This document shows positions 1 through 8,395 of a DNA stretch of 64,000 nucleotides, one piece after another. The notes under the pieces are model-generated. The model did not search any database. It worked only from the letters and a program-made list of their open reading frames with translations, and was not told the DNA's origin. The number at the start of each line of letters is the position of its first letter. The first letter of the stretch is position 1. A program made the translations under genes and the position numbers. Source of the DNA: Candidatus Nitrosymbiomonas proteolyticus (GTDB lineage: Bacteria; Armatimonadota; Fimbriimonadia; Fimbriimonadales; Fimbriimonadaceae); NCBI GenBank assembly GCA_017347465.1, contig AP021858.1, positions 1 to 64,000 on the forward strand, in the 5' to 3' direction.

Positions 1-6
1 ATGGGG

Positions 7-35
7 TGGTCATGTCCTGACCCAGTGTGTATAAT
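7..35 (+). promoter_or_regulatory. Putative sigma-70 promoter of dnaA
   Basis: TGGTCA (7-12) and a consensus TATAAT (30-35) are separated by exactly 17 nt and lie 66 nt upstream of the dnaA start. The -35 matches the consensus at 4 of 6 positions. No DnaA box cluster is visible in the 100 nt available, so an origin here cannot be judged. Confidence 0.5.
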
Positions 36-100
36 CGTCTCTCACCCCGCGCCATTACCGACCCGAAAGGGTCCGACTCCTCAAGGGACTTGGGATTCTG

Positions 101-1468
101 ATGGACCAGTATTCGTTCGACGACACCGACTCGCAAATCCGCCTGCGAGGGGCCTGGGAACAGGTCTTGCTCAGGCTTGCTTCGGAGATCTCTCCGGCAT
201 GGATGGAGAGGTTCATCAAACCGCTGGCGCCCAAAGACTTCACGGACGGCGTGGCCACCCTCGTCGCGCCGGGCAAGTTTGTTCGAGAGTGGATTCGGGA
301 GAGGTACGCCGACAAGCTCCAAGAAATGCTCTCGGACGAGTTCGGCGAGCCTGTGGGATTGCGGTTGATCGCCGCCCCGCAAGAAAAGCCTTCGGTTCCC
401 ACTCAGCCGACCGTCGCCAGGCCGCCCATCGAGTCGACGGCCCTCAATCTTGTCGAAAGGTACTCCTTTGAGTCCTTCATCATCGGCCCCAGCAACCGGC
501 TAGCCTACGCCGGAGCGAAGGCCGTGGCCGATCAACCGGGAAACAAGTACAACCCGCTGTTCATCTACGGGCCGTCGGGAGTCGGCAAGACTCACCTGCT
601 CCACTCCATCGCGAGGGAGATTCTCAACCGAGAGCCGGGACTGCCGATCGTGTACGTCTCCGCCCAGCAGTTCGCCGAGCAGTTCGTCAACGCTCTGCAA
701 ACGAAGGGGATCGACCAGTTCCGGAGGTCGCAGCGCACCGGCGGGATTTGGCTGGTCGACGACATTCAGTTCATCGCAGGCAAGGACCGGACGCAGGAGG
801 AGTTGTTCCACACGTTCAACCACCTTCATACGCTCGGGAAACAGATCGTGCTTTGCTCCGATCGGCCGCCGCGCGACCTCGTGTTGATGGATGAGCGGCT
901 CAGGTCGAGGTTCGAGGCTGGGCTCGTCGCCGACATTCAGCCGCCGGACACCGAAACCCGATGCGCCATCCTCCTCAGCAAGGCCAAGCAGGAAGGCATC
1001 GAGATCTCGAACGACCTCGCCATGTACCTCGCCGAGAACGTCCCCGGCAACGTCCGCATCCTCGAAGGCGCCCTTACAAAGATCGCCGCGCAGGCCAGCG
1101 TCGAAGGCCACGAGATCGACACCGAGACCGCGGAGCGAGTGATCGAGCAGTACTACCGAAATCAAACCCGTTTGCGCCCGTCGTTCGGACAAATTGTCGG
1201 CGCGGTAAGCGGCCACTATCGCATCAGCGTGGAGGACATCTGCGGGCAGTCTCGCAAGGCGCCCATCGTCCACGCGCGGCACGTCGCCGTGTACCTGGTG
1301 CGCGAGCTCACGGGCGACAGTTGGAAGCAGATCGGATCGCTCTTTGGCGACCGTGACCACACCTCGATGATGCACGGGCACCGCAAGGTTTCCGAGCTGA
1401 TCGCCGAGGACCGCGAAGTGCGTTCGACGGTCAAGGTTCTCATGCGGAACCTGTTTCCGGACGGCTAG
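101..1468 (+). CDS. dnaA: Chromosomal replication initiator protein DnaA
   Basis: AAA+ ATPase that binds DnaA boxes and opens the origin in the cytoplasm. The 455-residue protein has the family layout: a short N-terminal protein-interaction domain, a variable linker near residues 95-115, and the AAA+ core with Walker A GPSGVGKT at about 157-164 and Walker B with LVDDIQF near 218. The C-terminal helix-turn-helix carries the DnaA signature GDRDHTSMMHGHRKV. Length is normal for the family. The ATG at 101 starts directly with the conserved N-terminal domain. A creatininase-family gene follows after 2 nt and may be co-transcribed. Confidence 0.97.
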   Translation: MDQYSFDDTDSQIRLRGAWEQVLLRLASEISPAWMERFIKPLAPKDFTDGVATLVAPGKFVREWIRERYADKLQEMLSDEFGEPVGLRLIAAPQEKPSVPTQPTVARPPIESTALNLVERYSFESFIIGPSNRLAYAGAKAVADQPGNKYNPLFIYGPSGVGKTHLLHSIAREILNREPGLPIVYVSAQQFAEQFVNALQTKGIDQFRRSQRTGGIWLVDDIQFIAGKDRTQEELFHTFNHLHTLGKQIVLCSDRPPRDLVLMDERLRSRFEAGLVADIQPPDTETRCAILLSKAKQEGIEISNDLAMYLAENVPGNVRILEGALTKIAAQASVEGHEIDTETAERVIEQYYRNQTRLRPSFGQIVGAVSGHYRISVEDICGQSRKAPIVHARHVAVYLVRELTGDSWKQIGSLFGDRDHTSMMHGHRKVSELIAEDREVRSTVKVLMRNLFPDG

Positions 1469-1470
1469 CC

Positions 1471-2238
1471 ATGAAGCTCGCGACTTCCACGTGGGACGAG
1501 GTCGAGGCGTTCGACCGCGAAGCCGTGGTGGTGATTCCGACAGGGTCCCTCGAACAGCACGGGCGCCATTTGCCGCTGTTTACCGACTCGCTCTTAGTCA
1601 CCGCTGTCGCAGAAGCGGCCGAAGTCGCGCTACCCGGCGAGATTCTGCTGACTCCCACGCTGTGGCTGGGCGCTTCGGGGCATCACCTCGCGTTTCCGGG
1701 GTCCCTCAGCAACTCGTTCGAAGCCTACATGGGCGCAATCGAGTCGGTGATCGCCTCGCTCTCGCGCCACGAGTTTCGCAAGTTCTATGTTCTCAACGGC
1801 CATGGGGGGAATACGGACGCCAACAGCATGATTCTTCGGAAGGTCAAGGAGCGCAGCAGGAACCTCACGGTGGGCCACAGCGGGTACTTCGCCTTCATCG
1901 GAGAGGTCGCCGCTCAGGTGTTAAAGGGGCCGCTCAAGGAGATTCGGCACTCTTGCGAAGCTGAGGTCAGCCTGATGATGCACCTGCATCCCGACCTCGT
2001 TCGCAGCGAGCGCATCCGCGACGATGGGCTCTCGCCGACGCCCCCGCTCAAGGGCGTCATCCACTTTTTCGACGAGATGACCGAACAGGGATCGTTGGGA
2101 TACGCCACCTACGCCGAGCCAGCGACGGGGAAGGCTCTCTTTGAAGCGGCGGTCGCAGGGGTCGTTCAAGAACTCCACACCCTTTATGAGGGCTACGTCT
2201 TGGAGGGAATCGAAGCCCTCACTCCAAAAAACGGATAG
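1471..2238 (+). CDS. Creatininase family protein (metal-dependent amidohydrolase)
   Basis: This 255-residue protein has creatininase-family hallmarks. Near the N-terminus is IPTGSLEQHGRHLPLFTD, with the conserved E and H and a D used as metal ligands, followed by GASGHHLAFPGS and the diagnostic NGHGGN at about 110-115. An E in the CEAEVSLMM segment would complete the metal site. Known members hydrolyse creatinine, mycofactocin precursor or formamidopyrimidines, so the substrate here is open. It starts 2 nt after the dnaA stop and has no obvious functional link to replication. Confidence 0.88.
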   Translation: MKLATSTWDEVEAFDREAVVVIPTGSLEQHGRHLPLFTDSLLVTAVAEAAEVALPGEILLTPTLWLGASGHHLAFPGSLSNSFEAYMGAIESVIASLSRHEFRKFYVLNGHGGNTDANSMILRKVKERSRNLTVGHSGYFAFIGEVAAQVLKGPLKEIRHSCEAEVSLMMHLHPDLVRSERIRDDGLSPTPPLKGVIHFFDEMTEQGSLGYATYAEPATGKALFEAAVAGVVQELHTLYEGYVLEGIEALTPKNG

Positions 2239-2247
2239 AATCCTCAC

Positions 2248-2877
2248 GTGAAATCCATGCGAATTCAGTCTATGACGGGCGTCCTGGTGGCCGTGGCGGC
2301 CTCCGCTTCGGCCTGGGCTTCCGGCGATGAGGATGCCTCTGCCAAGGTCGTCCTCGTCCCGGACCTTAAGATCGGTGCGATTCCGGCGGGCGACGGGCTG
2401 TTCCGAAATTGGGCTCTCGAAGTCGGCGTCTACGTTCCGACTAGCGGCGAGATGCGCGACGCGTTCGAGGACGGTCTGATTCGGCTGGGCTTGAGACCGT
2501 ACCGGATGCGCGAGCCGTCCAAGTGGCGGCCAACGACCGACATCACGATCGTCAGCGCGAGCCGGAAGGGCAACCGAATGTTCCTGCTGCCTGTGGCGCT
2601 CGGCCTTACGAGGTCGTTCGGCGACGCGGACGGAAGAAACCTCGCGTTCGTTTCGTTTGGCGCTGGACCGGCGTTCTACGACTACGCGATCACCCGGCCT
2701 TCGAACTTGATGCGGTACTCCACCCAGAAGGTCGGAGCGAGCGGCTACGTCGAAGCTGGGGTTCAATTTCAGAACCGACTCACCTTGACCGGCCGCTACC
2801 AGTGGTTCAGCGAAAGCCACGGCTTTGACTTCAGCGGCGTCTCGGCGTCGGTCGCGTTCGTCGTGGCCCGCTGGTAG
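2248..2877 (+). CDS. Exported protein, possible outer-membrane beta-barrel
   Basis: The 209-residue product begins with a signal peptide (hydrophobic VLVAVAASASA with cleavage near AWAS-G). After it come alternating hydrophobic and polar segments rich in Gly and aromatic residues, for example YVEAGVQF, LTLTGRYQWF and ASVAFVVARW. The C-terminus is aromatic (W), as in many outer-membrane barrels. No named family is recognised. The first possible start is a GTG at 2248; an ATG at 2257 gives a cleaner signal peptide and may be the real start. It lies 9 nt after the creatininase-like gene. Confidence 0.7.
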   Translation: MKSMRIQSMTGVLVAVAASASAWASGDEDASAKVVLVPDLKIGAIPAGDGLFRNWALEVGVYVPTSGEMRDAFEDGLIRLGLRPYRMREPSKWRPTTDITIVSASRKGNRMFLLPVALGLTRSFGDADGRNLAFVSFGAGPAFYDYAITRPSNLMRYSTQKVGASGYVEAGVQFQNRLTLTGRYQWFSESHGFDFSGVSASVAFVVARW

Positions 2878-2897
2878 GGTTGTGTTAGCGAAATCGC

Positions 2898-4166
2898 ATG
2901 GCGAAGGGCACGCTCGCATCGACCACGGAACCGGCGGAGCGTTGCGTATTGGTCTTCATCAACGACGACGAGTCCGAAGACGAGGTCGTGGAGGCCGAAC
3001 TCGAGGGCCTTTGCGAGGCTTCAGGGGCTGAAGTCGTTGGGAGTCTCAGGCAAAGGCTGAACCGCCCCGTCGCATCGACCTTCATTGGGAAGGGCAAGGT
3101 CGAAGAACTCACGGTTCTCGCCAAGGAAACAGGCGCAGACGTCGCGATCGTCGACGGCGAACTGAACGCCGTCCAAACCCGAAACCTCTCCGAGGCGCTC
3201 GAGTGCAGGGTCGTCGATCGAACCCAGCTCATCCTCGACATCTTTGCCCGGAGGGCGCACACGAGAGAGGGCCTATTGCAGGTCGAACTTGCTCAACTGA
3301 CCTATCTCCTGCCGAAACTCATGACCCTGTACACGAAGTTCGAACGGCAGAAGGGAGGGATCGGTCTGCGCGGTCCTGGCGAACAAAAGCTCGAATCAGA
3401 CCGAAGGCTGGTCCGAGAACGGATTTCAAAGCTGAAGTCAGAGCTTGAGGACGTCCGGCGGGTGCGCGAGCAACAGCGGGTGGGCAGGCGGAAGTTCCCG
3501 TTTCCGTTCGCTTCCCTCGTCGGCTACACGAGCGCGGGAAAATCCACTCTTATGAACCGGCTTGCGGGAACGGAACTGCTAGCTGACGCAATGCCCTTCG
3601 CCACTCTCGATCCAACGACTCGAAAGATCGACTTGCCCGAAGGGTACAGCTTGTTCTTGACCGATACGGTAGGGTTCATTCGAAACCTCCCCACTCACTT
3701 GATCGCGGCTTTCCGCGCGACGCTCGAAGAGGTCGCTTTTGCTGATCTCGTGATCCATGTCGTGGACGTCTCGCACCCCGGATGGGAAATGCAGGCGGAC
3801 ACCGTCGTTGAGACCCTGGAGGAACTCGGCGCTGCGGACAAGCCGATCCTCACCGTATTCAACAAGATCGACCAACTTCCCGACCGGTCGGCACTTCGCG
3901 CATTGATCGCGGAATGGCCAAACTCCGTCGCGATCAGCGCGCTGCGGGGCGAGGGAATGGCGGATTTCCTCGACCATGTTCTCTCGAACGTTCGCGCCTT
4001 GCTCAAGCCGATTTCGGTTCTGATCCCCTACTCTGAGGCTCATTTCGTGCAGGAGTGCTACGACTTCGGGCGGGTTCACCAAGTGGACTACGCCGAAGAA
4101 GGGATCAAGGTCATGGCTGAGGTCGTGTCGGACCTTGCCGAGCGGCTGAAGCGCTACGCGAGGTGA
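2898..4166 (+). CDS. hflX: GTPase HflX
   Basis: Ribosome-associated GTPase that splits or rescues stalled 70S ribosomes, especially under stress. The 422-residue protein has the HflX N-terminal domain and the linker with GLRGPGEQKLESDRR. The G domain follows: G1 GYTSAGKST starting at about residue 209, G2 in the FATLDPTTR segment, G3 DTVGF and G4 NKID. The C-terminal region is normal in length. It is the last gene of the first plus-strand run and is followed by a 330-nt gap. Confidence 0.95.
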   Translation: MAKGTLASTTEPAERCVLVFINDDESEDEVVEAELEGLCEASGAEVVGSLRQRLNRPVASTFIGKGKVEELTVLAKETGADVAIVDGELNAVQTRNLSEALECRVVDRTQLILDIFARRAHTREGLLQVELAQLTYLLPKLMTLYTKFERQKGGIGLRGPGEQKLESDRRLVRERISKLKSELEDVRRVREQQRVGRRKFPFPFASLVGYTSAGKSTLMNRLAGTELLADAMPFATLDPTTRKIDLPEGYSLFLTDTVGFIRNLPTHLIAAFRATLEEVAFADLVIHVVDVSHPGWEMQADTVVETLEELGAADKPILTVFNKIDQLPDRSALRALIAEWPNSVAISALRGEGMADFLDHVLSNVRALLKPISVLIPYSEAHFVQECYDFGRVHQVDYAEEGIKVMAEVVSDLAERLKRYAR

Positions 4167-4501
4167 GGCCGGGCGCATTCGACCCGCGGCAAAACGTCTG
4201 GGCTCAACATGGCCAGGGCCGCAGGGGCGGGGGCGAACCCACTATCGCAAGTACTTAGAGACGCCCCAATCTTTGAGCAGGAATCTCGTAGCGTTCCTGT
4301 CGAAATTCTGTATAGAATCGATTCCTCCTTTTCGAATCGCCGTCATTGGGAGCGCTGAACGGCGCGGAATGGGACTATCGGAACGCCTTCAGTACTCTGG
4401 GCGAATCCCTTTCGGCCCTTAGGCGTCCAAGTTGAGGATCGACGAATGGCCGAAATGTGGCGAACTCGGTTTTCGGCAGCATGAATTAGGAGGGCATGAA
4501 A
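4167..4501. other. Intergenic region without a convincing gene
   Basis: About 330 nt between hflX and the large secreted protein. I see no gene on either strand. There is a TATAGAAT stretch near 4311-4318 and a 10-bp palindrome GAATCGATTC at 4315-4324. Either could belong to a promoter or operator, but no well-spaced -35 is visible. A strong Shine-Dalgarno AGGAGG at 4488-4493 serves the following gene. Confidence 0.5.
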
Positions 4502-7234
4502 ATGTGGATTTCCGCAATTGTTGGGCTATTGGGACTCGCGCAATTGCCGGGTCAAACGCCGCCCGAAGGGCCGCTTTCGTTTCGGGCGATCTCGTCGGGG
4601 AGCGCCCTGCCTGCAAGCGGGCACGGCGTCAGGGCAAGCGCACCCGTCCGAGCCGCGATGAATGGCGGCTCTGTCCTGATCTATCAGTTTGAAAACAAGA
4701 AGTGCCCTCCCGGAACGAAGCTGGCGGGCACGAAACACGTTAACATCTTGGTCCTTTACTTGGACGATTCGGAGGATTCCAACCAGCTAATTGTCGACCA
4801 GCGAAAATCAACTGCGCAGATCACGCTCCGCGGTTTGATGGACCGATGGGAGCCTGCGGCGGATTATTGTGAGAGCGGGGATTTTGTCAAGGCGGCTTCG
4901 GGGCGAGGGAGCGTGACCGCCTCCTTCCGGACGATGAGCCACCTGACGCCGCGCACCTTTACGATCGCGGGAGTCACAGGCTCTGTCACAGGTCCAGGAA
5001 TCTCCGAGTCTCTCACGCTGATGCCGAACTCTCCGGTGGCGGGTTCCTCCGTAGCGCTTGAAGAATACGGCGAAATCCTTCAGGGCAATCCGGCTGCGGA
5101 GAAGATGAAGCCTCTGCTCGTCGCTACGATGGGCGGCACCAAGATCGTCGATCGGGCCCCCACAGTGATCGTCCAGATCACGACGAGCTCCTCGGCAGAC
5201 ACGCTCGGCCTCACGATCCACAAGCCCGACGTGCTGCGGGGAGGGCCCGTTTCTGAGACCGACGAGGAATCGATCGGCGCTCAGACCTTCGTCAACCTTG
5301 ACAATGACGACCGGGACGACAAGTTCGACATCGAAGACACCAGCGTGCAAGGCGATGACGAACTGGTGAAGCTCGTTCTCAAGATCATCCCGAAGCGTTC
5401 GCCAGGGGGCGGCTTGGGCAATTGCCGACTGAACGTTATCGAAGACTCTACTTCCGTAAAGCTATGGACGACAGCGAACAAGGGCGCCCCCTTCGATGCC
5501 ACCAAGGCGATACGAGTCCCCGAAGACTTCCAGCGCGACGGAAACGCGTTGAAGAAAGAAATCTGGGTGGAGGGCACCCAAGCACATTCGAAGCAACGCG
5601 CCACGCGATTCGAATTCATGTACTCTGAGATTCCAGACTTCAAGGATGCCGCTTGCCTGACGGTCATCGGCATCGAAAAGCTGGAGTGGAAGGGCGAAAA
5701 GAACAGTGAGAACGACGACGATGTGCTCACGGAAGATCCGAACTATGGAACGCCGAACGCCGCATTCGGCGGCATCGACACTACCGCTCTTCGGATTATT
5801 CCTCTGCTCGATGGACTAAAGGCGTATCGGGTCTTTCCGGGCGCGCGGTTCGTCGATGGCAAGCCCGAGCGTCAGCCTCGTAAGTTTGTTCGATTGGAGG
5901 CGACGCTCTCCGTCACACCGACCGAACCGATTCCAGTCCAATTCGAGTCGTTCGACGTCGATGACACTTGGTCGATGACCCAGTTATTGGATCCTGAGCG
6001 AGCAGCCGAAGACAATCGCGGCGCTGTCGCCGGCCCCAACCCGAAGGCAGGGAGGTTTATCGCGGAGAAGCCCGACGGCATCAAGGAGGCCGTTTTCTCG
6101 GCCAAGTCCGTATCGGTCGCGTTCGAAGTGACGATGCAACCAGGGGACAACTTCCGCGTCGTCGCCAACGGAGACCGCAAGTTCCTTCTCGATCTGCACA
6201 ACAACGACAATGAACTCGGAACCGGCCCTGCGTCCCGATGGAATACGGACAAGCAACTCATCGTGAACCCTTACGTTCTGAAGGCAAATCCTAGGAGTCC
6301 CAAGGACGCGGAGGTTCTCCATCCGAACTCCTATGTCAGCCCCACGCTAACGGTCTGGCGGCGCATGTACGTCGAAGTCGACCGGATGGACGTCGTCGCG
6401 GACAATAACGTCGAAGGGCATATCGTGAAGCTGTTCCCCAACGATCCCGCGCCGGGATTCACGCGGGTGGTGCTCGACAAGAACATATCCTCGGAGATGG
6501 ACGTCTGGCCCCTCGGAATGCAGGACAGCTTCGAAGGAGGCAAGCTGAAGATCGGGCGCGGGGAATTCCCTGTTACGAACAACACAGCTAACTACTGGAA
6601 GGCGGATGAGGTTACCGTCCGGGGCTCGGTCCCCTCGACCGCGGTCGGGATGATCTACGAGCTCCAAGACGACGACGTAAGGCATGGATTCGAAGAAGGG
6701 GACCCGCTTCCCCCCCTCGACACCCGAACCGTGGCCGACCGGTATCTGCCGGCCTACATCGTGCCGGATTTCACGACGCTGGAGGCCACGAATCTGACCA
6801 AGGTCGCGCCGTTCAAGGCGCACGTTTTCGGAGTCTCTGCGAAGCACCTTCGCCCGCTGTTCCGATTCGACCATATCGCCCACGAGGCTAACCCAACAGC
6901 TTGGTGCGTGTATCTGCTCGCCGCCTTCGAATGTGTGGCGCTGCAGGATGGCGACCCGATGCAGGAGTTCAAAACGGGCGGTATTGTGGACGAAGTCGGC
7001 GCTGGGCAAGGCGCATTGATCTTCTTGGAGGGCCTGAACGAACTCTCTGGCGCGGACAACGGGGGGATTCGTAAGGCCACAACGCCCCTCGGCCAGGGCG
7101 AACAGGACAGCATCGCCCACGAACTCGCTCACTTGCTGGGAGCGGACCATCCTGATGGCGGGATTATGGACCAAGTTTCTGACCGATTCACCGAGGTTTC
7201 TCTGGCAAAAATGAGGAGCATCAAGAACCCATGA
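4502..7234 (+). CDS. Large secreted protein with C-terminal metzincin-like zinc protease motif
   Basis: The 910-residue protein starts with a signal peptide (ISAIVGLLGLAQLPGQ). The long middle region is acidic and beta-rich and I cannot assign it to a family. Close to the C-terminus, starting at about residue 873, is HELAHLLGADHPDGG, which fits the extended zinc motif HExxHxxGxxHxD. It is followed by GGIMD, which could be the Met-turn. The catalytic module is therefore at the very end. Two ATGs are possible, at 4496 and 4502. The Shine-Dalgarno at 4488-4493 is only 2 nt from the first but 8 nt from the second, so 4502 is preferred. The stop overlaps the next start by 4 nt. Confidence 0.7.
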   Translation: MWISAIVGLLGLAQLPGQTPPEGPLSFRAISSGSALPASGHGVRASAPVRAAMNGGSVLIYQFENKKCPPGTKLAGTKHVNILVLYLDDSEDSNQLIVDQRKSTAQITLRGLMDRWEPAADYCESGDFVKAASGRGSVTASFRTMSHLTPRTFTIAGVTGSVTGPGISESLTLMPNSPVAGSSVALEEYGEILQGNPAAEKMKPLLVATMGGTKIVDRAPTVIVQITTSSSADTLGLTIHKPDVLRGGPVSETDEESIGAQTFVNLDNDDRDDKFDIEDTSVQGDDELVKLVLKIIPKRSPGGGLGNCRLNVIEDSTSVKLWTTANKGAPFDATKAIRVPEDFQRDGNALKKEIWVEGTQAHSKQRATRFEFMYSEIPDFKDAACLTVIGIEKLEWKGEKNSENDDDVLTEDPNYGTPNAAFGGIDTTALRIIPLLDGLKAYRVFPGARFVDGKPERQPRKFVRLEATLSVTPTEPIPVQFESFDVDDTWSMTQLLDPERAAEDNRGAVAGPNPKAGRFIAEKPDGIKEAVFSAKSVSVAFEVTMQPGDNFRVVANGDRKFLLDLHNNDNELGTGPASRWNTDKQLIVNPYVLKANPRSPKDAEVLHPNSYVSPTLTVWRRMYVEVDRMDVVADNNVEGHIVKLFPNDPAPGFTRVVLDKNISSEMDVWPLGMQDSFEGGKLKIGRGEFPVTNNTANYWKADEVTVRGSVPSTAVGMIYELQDDDVRHGFEEGDPLPPLDTRTVADRYLPAYIVPDFTTLEATNLTKVAPFKAHVFGVSAKHLRPLFRFDHIAHEANPTAWCVYLLAAFECVALQDGDPMQEFKTGGIVDEVGAGQGALIFLEGLNELSGADNGGIRKATTPLGQGEQDSIAHELAHLLGADHPDGGIMDQVSDRFTEVSLAKMRSIKNP

Positions 7235-8118
7235 AGCCGTTGGTCCCGTTGTTTGTGTCGCTGTGCTGCGCGAGCGCGATCGCCCAGGAGTTCTCGGGCT
7301 TGGCGCTCGAAGCAAGGGCTGAGAAGGCTACGTATGCCATGAGCGAGCCCGTGACTCTAACGGTTCGGGCGTCCAACCCGACATCAGCAGCCGTGATGGC
7401 GCACGCCGACCTCTCGCCGTCTTACGGGCTCTTGGAGATTCAAATCGCTGCTTCAGGCGGCGACTTCCGCCGCTACTCAGGTTGGGGCTGGGGCGCCCTT
7501 GCGGCTCGTCCGAGCCCGGTCAAGATGGCGCCCGGCGACGCGATCGCTTCGGAAGTTGTGATCTTCCCCGCTCATCCTATGCGGGGTGGCGGCGACTCCC
7601 CGCCCGTCGCGACGGTGCTCGATCGACCCGGCAAATACCGTTTCCGTGTCTTCTGGGCCAACCTCGGGTTCGAGGAACGAATTCAGGCGGCTGATTTCGA
7701 AGTCGAGATTCAGGCGCCGAGCGCAGAGGACTCCGTGCTGGGGAAGGCGGTCTCGCTGGACCCTGAACTCGCGGCCTTTCTTGCAGTTGGGGGGAGCGAC
7801 GCGACCGCCGTAAAGGCAGAGAAGCTCCTCCAAGACGCGGGGAACGCGGCCGGCGCAGGCCATCTTGCTCTCAGCTTGGGCCGCCATTACATCGAAGCGC
7901 GCGACACGAAGAAAGCGGAGCCTTTTCTGACGCGGGCCCTGAACGGGCCTGCTGGTTCGGCCCGGAAGCGCAAGGCGTTGCTGCTGCTCGTGCAGGCTGC
8001 GATGATGCAAAAGGACGAAGTTCGGGCTCTTAAGCTCCTTCGGGAGGCCGAACCGGACTTTGCAGGAAGTGTCGATGAGGCCGTGTATCGGGCCATGCTA
8101 CGCGAGATCGGTGGGTAG
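7231..8118 (+). CDS. Exported protein of unknown function with helical repeat-like C-terminus
   Basis: The 295-residue product has a signal peptide (PLVPLFVSLCCASAIAQ). Residues about 25-165 look like an Ig-type beta domain of the kind found in exported 'intracellular proteinase inhibitor-like' proteins (VTLTVRASNPTS, then DRPGKYRFRVFW). Residues about 175-290 are alpha-helical with TPR-like spacing (GRHYIEARDTKKAEPFLTRAL). The start overlaps the stop of the preceding metalloprotease-like gene in an ATGA, so the two are translationally coupled and probably act together. No specific function is recognised. Confidence 0.7.
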   Translation: MKPLVPLFVSLCCASAIAQEFSGLALEARAEKATYAMSEPVTLTVRASNPTSAAVMAHADLSPSYGLLEIQIAASGGDFRRYSGWGWGALAARPSPVKMAPGDAIASEVVIFPAHPMRGGGDSPPVATVLDRPGKYRFRVFWANLGFEERIQAADFEVEIQAPSAEDSVLGKAVSLDPELAAFLAVGGSDATAVKAEKLLQDAGNAAGAGHLALSLGRHYIEARDTKKAEPFLTRALNGPAGSARKRKALLLLVQAAMMQKDEVRALKLLREAEPDFAGSVDEAVYRAMLREIGG

Positions 8119-8126
8119 GAAGGATA

Positions 8127-8203
<77 letters not shown>

Positions 8204-8395
8204 GGGAGGAGTTGAAGATACCCAACCGGCACGCGCCCGCGTCAATTGGGGGACCGATGGACCGGGAACATCGTTTCGTGACGAACGGCCCTCGCCGAAC
8301 GTCTGAAGTACGGCACCGGTAGACATAGCGGGTTCACTCTCGCTAAAATGAGACGGGCTCCTACGGGATGCCCGCTGCTAAGGAGTATTGGATCG

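Noticed and set aside
1-471. Plus-strand frame of 156 codons starting at base 1
   Set aside because: Most of it is a shifted frame of dnaA; the dnaA frame is clearly the coding one.
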